8,691 bases of DNA from Alkalimonas sp. (GTDB lineage: Bacteria; Pseudomonadota; Gammaproteobacteria; Enterobacterales; Alteromonadaceae): NCBI GenBank assembly GCA_007117525.1, contig SKGJ01000019.1, positions 1-8,691 on the forward strand. The letters run 5' to 3'. The notes beneath the pieces are model-generated. The model was not told the origin of the DNA. It searched no databases and saw only the letters and a program-made list of their open reading frames with translations. Positions 1-4,957 of the stretch are shown piece after piece. The translations under genes and the position numbers were made by a program. Position 1 is the stretch's first letter, and each line of letters begins with the position of its first letter.

Positions 1-7
1 GATGCAT

Positions 8-13
8 TATAAT
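8..13 (+). promoter_or_regulatory. rplM-rpsI promoter -10 box
   Basis: A perfect TATAAT lies six bases downstream of the window's second base and is followed by a GC-only run (CCGCGCCCGGCC) where the discriminator and transcription start would fall. The -35 element would lie before base 1 and cannot be seen. GC-rich discriminators are typical of ribosomal promoters repressed by ppGpp/DksA, so stringent control is inferred. Predicted transcription start is around position 20. Confidence 0.55.
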
Positions 14-19
14 CCGCGC

Positions 20-146
20 CCGGCCTACGTTACAGCCTTACTGCCCTTTAGCCAGGCAGTACTTGTACTCGAAGGGGTACGGTCACGATACTGCGCAATA
101 GCCCTGCGGGTATCAGGTGTAACTATGTAAGTTTTGGACTATTTCA
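20..146 (+). promoter_or_regulatory. Structured 5' leader of rplM-rpsI mRNA (candidate L13 autoregulatory site)
   Basis: About 125 nt separate the presumed transcription start from the L13 start codon, and three successive hairpins can be drawn by eye. The first pairs TACTGCC at 39-45 with GGCAGTA at 55-61. The second pairs GTACTC at 65-70 with GGGTAC at 75-80 around a GAAG loop, with one G-T pair. The third has an outer stem of GATAC at 87-91 with GTATC at 110-114. The Shine-Dalgarno is weak: only GGA at 136-138, 8 nt before the ATG. In E. coli the rplM-rpsI mRNA is reported to be repressed by its own product L13 through its 5' untranslated region. A structured leader with a weak ribosome site fits that mechanism, but L13 binding here is inference. 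Confidence 0.45.
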
Positions 147-575
147 ATGAAAACTTTTACTGCTAAGCCAGAAAGCGTACAACGCGACTGGTATGTTGTT
201 GATGCGGCTGGTAAGACGCTGGGACGTATCTCAACTGAAATCGCTGCCCGTTTGCGTGGCAAACACAAGCCTGAGTACACGCCACACGTGGATACCGGCG
301 ATTACATCATCGTAGTCAATGCGGACAAAGTGGTGGTTACTGGCAACAAAGCCAAAGACAAAATGTACTACTCGCACAGTGGTTTCCCAGGCGGCATCAA
401 AGAAATTAACTTTGAAAAGCTGCTGGCAAAAAAACCTGAGATGGTGCTGGAAAAAGCCATCAAAGGCATGTTGCCAAAAGGCCCATTGGGTCGTGCTATG
501 TTCCGTAAGTTAAAAGTGTATGCCGGCGCCGAGCATCAGCATGCTGCTCAGCAACCGCAAGTTTTAGACATCTAA
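147..575 (+). CDS. rplM: Large-subunit ribosomal protein L13 (uL13)
   Basis: Encodes a 142-residue protein, the same length as E. coli L13 and recognisable along its whole length. Landmarks are the N-terminal [17 protein letters not shown], the [19 protein letters not shown] segment, [27 protein letters not shown], and the C-terminal [12 protein letters not shown]13 is an early-assembling protein of the 50S subunit that binds 23S rRNA, and in E. coli it represses translation of its own operon. The start is fixed by homology; the ribosome site before it is weak (GGA, 8 nt upstream), consistent with controlled initiation. It is followed after 12 nt by rpsI, with which it forms a two-gene operon. 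Nothing in the reading frame looks damaged. Confidence 0.98.
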   Translation: MKTFTAKPESVQRDWYVVDAAGKTLGRISTEIAARLRGKHKPEYTPHVDTGDYIIVVNADKVVVTGNKAKDKMYYSHSGFPGGIKEINFEKLLAKKPEMVLEKAIKGMLPKGPLGRAMFRKLKVYAGAEHQHAAQQPQVLDI

Positions 576-587
576 TCGGAGCATCCC

Positions 588-980
588 ATGGCACAGAATC
601 AATACTATGGAACTGGTCGTCGTAAAAGCTCAACGGCCCGTGTATTTTTAAAAGCCGGCTCAGGCAACATCGTGATCAACAAGCGCTCGCTGAACGAGTA
701 CTTTGGTCGTGAAACTGCCCGCATGGTGGTGATGCAGCCACTGGAGCTGGTTGATATGGTTGGCAAATTTGACATGCACATCACCGTTAAAGGTGGTGGT
801 ATCAGCGGTCAAGCCGGCGCTATCCGTCACGGCATTACCCGTGCTTTGATGGAATTTGACGAAACATTGCGTCCAGAGCTGCGTAAAGCAGGCTTTGTGA
901 CCCGTGATGCTCGTCAGGTTGAACGGAAGAAAGTGGGTCTGCGTAAAGCACGTAAGCGTCCACAGTACTCCAAGCGTTAA
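588..980 (+). CDS. rpsI: Small-subunit ribosomal protein S9 (uS9)
   Basis: Encodes a 130-residue protein, identical in length to E. coli S9. It shows the family signatures [12 protein letters not shown] at the N terminus, the invariant [21 protein letters not shown] block near residues 67-87, and [17 protein letters not shown]. The strongly basic C terminus ends in YSKR; in ribosome structures that tail reaches the anticodon of P-site tRNA. S9 is part of the head of the 30S subunit. The start is supported by GGAG at 578-581, six nt before the ATG, and by the 12-nt spacing from rplM, which indicates co-transcription. A strong hairpin terminator lies 17 nt after the stop codon, so this operon is separated from petABC. 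Confidence 0.98.
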   Translation: MAQNQYYGTGRRKSSTARVFLKAGSGNIVINKRSLNEYFGRETARMVVMQPLELVDMVGKFDMHITVKGGGISGQAGAIRHGITRALMEFDETLRPELRKAGFVTRDARQVERKKVGLRKARKRPQYSKR

Positions 981-997
981 GCTGTATTTACACCTCC

Positions 998-1025
998 AAA
1001 CCCGACCTTGTGTCGGGTTTTTTAT
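998..1025 (+). terminator. Rho-independent terminator of rplM-rpsI
   Basis: A perfect 9-bp stem pairs AAACCCGAC (998-1006) with GTCGGGTTT (1012-1020) around the loop CTTGT. The 3' arm runs into six consecutive T (1018-1023). Stem, loop size and T-run make this a textbook intrinsic terminator. Confidence 0.9.
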
Positions 1026-1095
1026 TGCGATTCAGCGGCGGTTAATCCTTGTGTAAAGCGTGGCTTTTCATTATGATCGTCGTTATTTATTCATT

Positions 1096-1101
1096 TATAA
1101 T
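1096..1101 (+). promoter_or_regulatory. Candidate petABC promoter -10 box
   Basis: A perfect TATAAT sits in the AT-rich stretch between the rpsI terminator and petA, about 60 nt before the petA start. No good -35 hexamer is found 16-18 bp upstream (the best is the poor TGATCG at 1074-1079). If used, it is probably activator-dependent or weak. A promoter is expected here because a strong terminator precedes the operon. Confidence 0.35.
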
Positions 1102-1118
1102 AATTGCTGGCATACAGC

Positions 1119-1144
1119 CGCTTAAAGTACGTCGTTTTTAAGCG
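1119..1144 (+). repeat. Inverted repeat in the petA leader
   Basis: CGCTTAAA (1119-1126) is perfectly complementary to TTTAAGCG (1137-1144) across a 10-nt spacer. It lies between the candidate -10 box and the petA ribosome site. It could form an mRNA hairpin just upstream of the Shine-Dalgarno, or be a dimeric operator half-site pair. There is no T-run after it, so it is not a terminator. Its function is unknown. Confidence 0.5.
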
Positions 1145-1163
1145 TTAATGTGGAGATGAGTGG

Positions 1164-1754
1164 ATGAGCAACGCGCCTGTCGATCATGGCCGACGCCGCT
1201 TCCTGACCATTGCAACATCGGTCGTGGGCGGGGTAGGAGCCATTGGAGCCGCTGTTCCCTTTATTGCGTCCTGGAGTCCGAGTGAACGGGCTCGCCAGGC
1301 TGGCGCTGCAGTCAGTGCAGATGTCAGCAAAATGGAAGAAGGACAGCTGATACGGGTAGAGTGGCGTGGAAAACCAGTCTGGATTGTAAAACGTACCCAG
1401 GAAATGGTTGATTCCCTGCCGAATCATGAAAACCGCCTGCGTGATCCTGAGTCGCGTGAGCCACAACAACCGCACTACGCTCAGAACCGTCATCGATCTG
1501 TTCGGCCTGAATTTTTTGTTGCAGTAGGGATCTGCACCCACTTCGGTTGCTCGCCAACCTACATGCCGAATGAATTTGCGTCTCAGGCGGAAGGTGTTCG
1601 CTCTGGCTTCTTCTGTCCTTGCCATGGCTCGCGCTTTGATATTGCCGGCCGGGTCTTTCAAAACGTACCTGCCCCCACCAACCTTGAGGTTCCGCCGTAC
1701 ATGTTCACGGATGAGTTCACCATTTTGGTCGGTGAAGACGAGGAGACGGCCTGA
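1164..1754 (+). CDS. petA: Ubiquinol-cytochrome c reductase, Rieske iron-sulfur subunit
   Basis: A 196-residue Rieske protein, the [2Fe-2S] subunit of the cytochrome bc1 complex that takes the first electron from ubiquinol at the Qo site and passes it to cytochrome c1. The N terminus has a twin-arginine signal-anchor: RRRFLT at residues 10-15, then one hydrophobic helix to about residue 36. This is typical of Rieske proteins exported folded by Tat and left anchored. The cluster ligands are in CTHFGC (124-129) and CPCHGS (151-156), including the disulfide cysteines C129 and C153. The Pro-rich loop VPAPTNL (168-174) completes the fold. GGAG at 1152-1155, 8 nt before the ATG, supports the start. 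The stop overlaps the petB start (TGATG), implying translational coupling. Confidence 0.97.
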   Translation: MSNAPVDHGRRRFLTIATSVVGGVGAIGAAVPFIASWSPSERARQAGAAVSADVSKMEEGQLIRVEWRGKPVWIVKRTQEMVDSLPNHENRLRDPESREPQQPHYAQNRHRSVRPEFFVAVGICTHFGCSPTYMPNEFASQAEGVRSGFFCPCHGSRFDIAGRVFQNVPAPTNLEVPPYMFTDEFTILVGEDEETA

Positions 1755-3022
1755 TGAAAAACCTGATGAACTGGATTGAGTACCGTCTGCCTGTTGTGGA
1801 AAAAATGAAAATCCACATGACGCAGTATCCGGCGCCAAAAAACTTTAACTTCTGGTACTTCTTTGGCTCTTTGGCCATCGTCGTGCTGGTCAACCAGATC
1901 CTGACGGGTATCTGGCTGACGATGAATTACGAACCTTCTGCTGAAGGTGCTTTCCGCTCCATCGAGTACATCATGCGCGATGTTGAGTACGGTTGGTTGT
2001 TGCGCTACATGCACTCCACCGGCGCCTCGGCGTTTTTTGTGGTGGTTTATCTGCACATGCTGCGCGGCATGATGTATGGCTCCTACCAAAAACCACGGGA
2101 ATTGCTGTGGATTTTCGGCATGTTGATTTACCTGGTGTTGATGGCTGAAGCCTTTATGGGCTACATGCTGCCATGGGGCCAGATGTCATTTTGGGGTGCC
2201 CAGGTCATTATCTCCATCTTTGGGGTTATCCCGGTGATAGGTGATGACTTAACGCTTTGGATCCGCGGTGATTACGTTATTTCCGGTGCCACCTTAAACC
2301 GCTTCTTTGCACTGCACGTCATTGCGTTGCCGCTGGTGCTGGTGATTTTGGTGTTCCTGCACATCATGGCTCTGCATGAAGTGGGCTCGAACAACCCGGA
2401 TGGTATTGATACCAAACGCGATAACGACGGCACTGTACCGGAAGAAGCCGTCAGTAAGTTTGAGTTCCACGACAACTTCACCAAAGGTGGTAAGAAAGTC
2501 ATTATTGACTCCATTCCATTCCACCCTTACTACACGGTGAAAGACCTGGTGGGGCTGGCAGGCTTCCTGTTCTTGTTCGCCTACGTGATCTTCTTTATGC
2601 CTGAAGGCGGCGGCTACTTCCTGGAGCCACCAAACTTTGAAGCAGCGAACCCGATGAAGACTCCGGAGCACATTGCACCAGTTTGGTACTTCACGCCTTT
2701 CTACGCCATTCTGCGCGCGGTTCCGAATCCATTGTTTGGTGCTGTGGCGATGTTCCTGGCCATCCTGGCCCTGGCATTGTTGCCATGGATCGACCGCGGC
2801 AAGGTGCGCTCTGTCCGCTACCGCTGTGGCCTGCACAAGCTGAATTTGGTGAACTTCTGTGTTAGCTTTGTTGCGCTGGGGATCCTGGGTGTACTGCCAG
2901 CAACACCGCTGTACACAATTTTGTCTCAGCTGTTCTCATTCACCTACTTCGGTTTCTTTATCCTGTTGTGGTTCTACAGCAAGAATGAAAAAACCAAGCC
3001 ATTGCCTGAGAGGTTGACCTGA
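1754..3022 (+). CDS. petB: Ubiquinol-cytochrome c reductase, cytochrome b subunit
   Basis: A 422-residue fused-type cytochrome b, with the b6-like and subunit IV-like halves in one chain. It is the integral-membrane core that oxidises ubiquinol at Qo and reduces quinone at Qi. About eight membrane helices can be placed, roughly at 32-55, 81-108, 118-140, 183-207, 262-281, 322-345, 364-385 and 390-409. Haem ligands are H87 and H101 in helix B and H188 and H203 in helix D. The second pair is 15 residues apart, against 14 in mitochondrial and Rhodobacter proteins. The Qo motif reads PVWY (309-312) instead of PEWY. The WGQMSFWGAQVI segment (141-152) is the cd1 Qo region. The gene overlaps both petA and petC by TGATG, so all three subunits are made from one coupled message. 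Confidence 0.97.
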   Translation: MKNLMNWIEYRLPVVEKMKIHMTQYPAPKNFNFWYFFGSLAIVVLVNQILTGIWLTMNYEPSAEGAFRSIEYIMRDVEYGWLLRYMHSTGASAFFVVVYLHMLRGMMYGSYQKPRELLWIFGMLIYLVLMAEAFMGYMLPWGQMSFWGAQVIISIFGVIPVIGDDLTLWIRGDYVISGATLNRFFALHVIALPLVLVILVFLHIMALHEVGSNNPDGIDTKRDNDGTVPEEAVSKFEFHDNFTKGGKKVIIDSIPFHPYYTVKDLVGLAGFLFLFAYVIFFMPEGGGYFLEPPNFEAANPMKTPEHIAPVWYFTPFYAILRAVPNPLFGAVAMFLAILALALLPWIDRGKVRSVRYRCGLHKLNLVNFCVSFVALGILGVLPATPLYTILSQLFSFTYFGFFILLWFYSKNEKTKPLPERLT

Positions 3023-3759
3023 TGTTGAAACATATAATCGCAGCAGCGGCTTTGTTGGCCTCGACAGTTGCTTTGGCGGCCGGCCCCAATATCCCACTGG
3101 AGCGCGCTCCGGTGGATATCCGGGATACCGAGTCGTTGCAGCGTGGCTTTAAGCTGTTCCAGAACTACTGCCTGGCTTGTCACCAGATGCAATACCAACG
3201 CTATGCTCGCAGCTTCCGCGATCTGGATATCCCGGAAGAGCTGGGTATGGAATACCTGATGTTCACCGGCGAGCGGGTCGGGGATCACATCACCAATGCG
3301 ATGGATCCTGCCGATGCGGCCGAATGGTTTGGTGATGCCATCCCAGACTTGACCAACGTGGCCCGGGTGCGTGGTCCGAACTGGATCTACACCTTCCTGA
3401 AGTCCTTCTACAAGGATGACAGCCGTCCATTCGGGGTCGACAACGATGTTTTCCCGATGGTAGGTATGCCGCATGTGTTGCAGGAATTGCAAGGTGTGCC
3501 CTACAAGGCCTATGAGACACGGCTGGTCGATGGTCAGCCAACCGAAGTCTATGTTGGCATTCGCACCGATGGCTCAGGCGAGTTAAGCGAAGAAGAATAC
3601 AACCGTGCTGTAGCCGATCTGGTGAACTATCTGGTGTATGCCGGAGAGCCTTATCGGCTGGAGTCTGAGCGCCTGGGTGTGAAGGTATTAATCTTCCTGG
3701 CCATCTTCTTTGTACTCGCTTACCTGCTGAAGAAAGAATACTGGAAAGATGTTAAGTAA
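3022..3759 (+). CDS. petC: Ubiquinol-cytochrome c reductase, cytochrome c1 subunit
   Basis: A 245-residue cytochrome c1, which accepts electrons from the Rieske centre and donates them to soluble or membrane cytochrome c. The N terminus is a Sec signal peptide (MLKHIIAAAALLASTVALAA), cleaved around residue 19-20. The covalent c-type haem site is CLACH (50-54), with H54 as one axial ligand. The sixth ligand is probably M149 in GMPHVL. A single C-terminal helix (about 220-236) followed by the basic KKEYWKDVK anchors the haem domain to the periplasmic face. The size is usual for proteobacterial c1. The start overlaps the petB stop. The gene closes the petABC operon and is followed by a hairpin terminator. 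Maturation needs a Ccm system encoded elsewhere. Confidence 0.97.
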   Translation: MLKHIIAAAALLASTVALAAGPNIPLERAPVDIRDTESLQRGFKLFQNYCLACHQMQYQRYARSFRDLDIPEELGMEYLMFTGERVGDHITNAMDPADAAEWFGDAIPDLTNVARVRGPNWIYTFLKSFYKDDSRPFGVDNDVFPMVGMPHVLQELQGVPYKAYETRLVDGQPTEVYVGIRTDGSGELSEEEYNRAVADLVNYLVYAGEPYRLESERLGVKVLIFLAIFFVLAYLLKKEYWKDVK

Positions 3760-3788
3760 GCATCTGATTCGGATTCTATTTTGATAAC

Positions 3789-3808
3789 AGGGGCCTGATG
3801 GCCCCTTT
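3789..3808 (+). terminator. Probable terminator after petC
   Basis: AGGGGCC (3789-3795) pairs perfectly with GGCCCCT (3800-3806) around a TGAT loop and is followed by T-rich sequence (TTTGCTGTTTATT). The T-run is broken after three bases, so termination may be partial. No convincing promoter is visible in the remaining 25 nt before sspA, so sspAB may be read in part from petABC or from a promoter inside petC. Confidence 0.65.
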
Positions 3809-3835
3809 GCTGTTTATTGTAAACCGGAGGAATGC

Positions 3836-4474
3836 ATGGCGATTTCAGCCAACAAACGCCCTGTGATGACACTGTTTTCTGCTGCTGATGACATGTACAG
3901 TCATCAGGTACGCATCGTACTGGCAGAGAAAGGCGTCAGTGTTGATATTCTCCAGGTCACTCAGGATAACCTGCCTGAGGAGCTGTATGAAGTGAATCCT
4001 TATGGCAGTCTGCCAACCCTGCTGGATCGGGAACTGTCGCTTTACCAGGCTCAGATCATCATTGAGTACCTGGATGAACGCTTTCCACACCCACCCTTGA
4101 TGCCGGTGTACCCGGTTGCCCGTGGTCAGGCTCGCTTGATGATGTACCGGATTGAAAAAGACTGGTACGCACTGGCCGAAAAGATCCTGAACCATGCTGA
4201 GGATGCCGAACAAGCCCGTCAGGATTTGACGGAAGGTTTGCTGGCCGTTGCCCCGCTGTTTGATGAAGCCCCATTCTTTATGAGTGAAGAGTTTGGCTTG
4301 GTTGACTGCTACATGGCGGCGTTGCTGTGGCGTTTGCCCAAGCTTGGCATTGAGCTATCCGGCCCTGGCAGTAAAACCTTGCTGAACTACATGGGACGGC
4401 TGTTTGATCGCGATTCGTTTCTGGCGTCTTTGACGGATGCTGAGCGCGAGTACCGGCGCGCTAAAGGAGTCTGA
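3836..4474 (+). CDS. sspA: Stringent starvation protein A (RNA polymerase-associated)
   Basis: A 212-residue protein, the same length as E. coli SspA. It has a glutathione-S-transferase fold: a thioredoxin-like N domain (about 10-88) and an all-helical C domain. SspA binds the sigma-70 RNA polymerase holoenzyme and alters promoter use in stationary phase and acid stress; it lacks GST activity. Visible signatures are YSHQVRIVLAEKGV (21-34), LPTLLDREL (59-67), the conserved surface pocket P84-H85-P86 inside DERFPHPPLMPVYPVARG, RIEKDWY (105-111), and the C-terminal RDSFLASLTDAERE. GGAGG at 3826-3830, five nt from the ATG, is a strong ribosome site; an ATG four bases earlier is out of frame. sspB follows after one base. 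Confidence 0.96.
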   Translation: MAISANKRPVMTLFSAADDMYSHQVRIVLAEKGVSVDILQVTQDNLPEELYEVNPYGSLPTLLDRELSLYQAQIIIEYLDERFPHPPLMPVYPVARGQARLMMYRIEKDWYALAEKILNHAEDAEQARQDLTEGLLAVAPLFDEAPFFMSEEFGLVDCYMAALLWRLPKLGIELSGPGSKTLLNYMGRLFDRDSFLASLTDAEREYRRAKGV

Positions 4475-4475
4475 A

Positions 4476-4886
4476 ATGACACCGAACCGACCCTACCTGC
4501 TGCGCGCTTTTTACGAGTGGATAGTGGACAACGACTGCACGCCTTACCTGGTCGTGGATGCTGAATACCCGGAGACCCGGGTACCGCAGCAGTTTGTGCA
4601 GAATGGTCAAATCGTGCTGAATCTGGCACCGTCCGCTGTTGCGCAAATGCAAATGGGCAATGAGGTGATCAGTTGCAGCGCCCGCTTTGGCGGTCACCCC
4701 TTTGCGTTGCACGTACCGGTGAGAGCCGTGCTGGCAATTTACGCTAAGGAAAATGGTGCTGGTACCGTCTTTACGCTCGATGAAGATGATGACTTCACGC
4801 ATGAGGACCCTACAGAACCTACTCCAACTGAAAATCTGCCGAAAAAAGAAAGTAAAAAGCAATCGCACCTGAGAGTCATCAAGTAA
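4476..4886 (+). CDS. sspB: ClpXP protease specificity-enhancing factor SspB
   Basis: A 136-residue adaptor that binds ssrA-tagged peptides and other substrates and delivers them to ClpXP. The substrate-binding domain spans about residues 4-98, with RPYLLRAFYEWIVDN (5-19), VDAEYPETRVP, NGQIVLNLAP (43-52), ARFGGHP (69-75) and AVLAIYAKENGAGTVF (84-99). An acidic, Pro/Thr-rich linker (about 100-120) leads to a basic patch and the terminal LRVIK, which matches the ClpX-docking tail LRVVK of E. coli SspB. The linker is shorter than in the 165-residue E. coli protein. The start is set by AAAGGAG at 4462-4468, seven nt upstream. A possible earlier in-frame ATG at 4437 would add 13 residues overlapping sspA and has no homology support. 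Confidence 0.95.
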   Translation: MTPNRPYLLRAFYEWIVDNDCTPYLVVDAEYPETRVPQQFVQNGQIVLNLAPSAVAQMQMGNEVISCSARFGGHPFALHVPVRAVLAIYAKENGAGTVFTLDEDDDFTHEDPTEPTPTENLPKKESKKQSHLRVIK

Positions 4887-4910
4887 GTTGTCAAAATAAC
4901 AACAGTAGCT

Positions 4911-4943
4911 AGGCGGTTTTTAGTTTGGGAAGACCGCCTTTTT
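4911..4943 (+). terminator. Rho-independent terminator of sspAB
   Basis: AGGCGGT (4911-4917) pairs with ACCGCCT (4933-4939), with possible A-T/G-T extension inward, and is followed by five T (4939-4943). It lies 24 nt after the sspB stop. On the minus strand there is no T-run after the hairpin, so it is a poor terminator for the converging prsT transcript. Confidence 0.8.
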
Positions 4944-4957
4944 CTGCTTATCGCATA

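Noticed and set aside
1122..1838. Long antisense open frame (238 codons) opposite petA
   Set aside because: It lies over a clearly real Rieske gene, has no recognisable domain, and its composition is what the complementary frame of a GC-rich gene gives.
2294..2836. Antisense open frame opposite petB
   Set aside because: Shadow of the cytochrome b gene; rich in His and Gln from reverse-complemented hydrophobic codons, with no family resemblance.
2974..3492. Antisense open frame opposite petC
   Set aside because: Overlaps the verified cytochrome c1 gene and shows no known motif or ribosome site.
4887..4903. Small hairpin GTTGT/ACAAC right after sspB
   Set aside because: Only five base pairs with an AT-rich loop and no T-run; the stronger terminator follows immediately.
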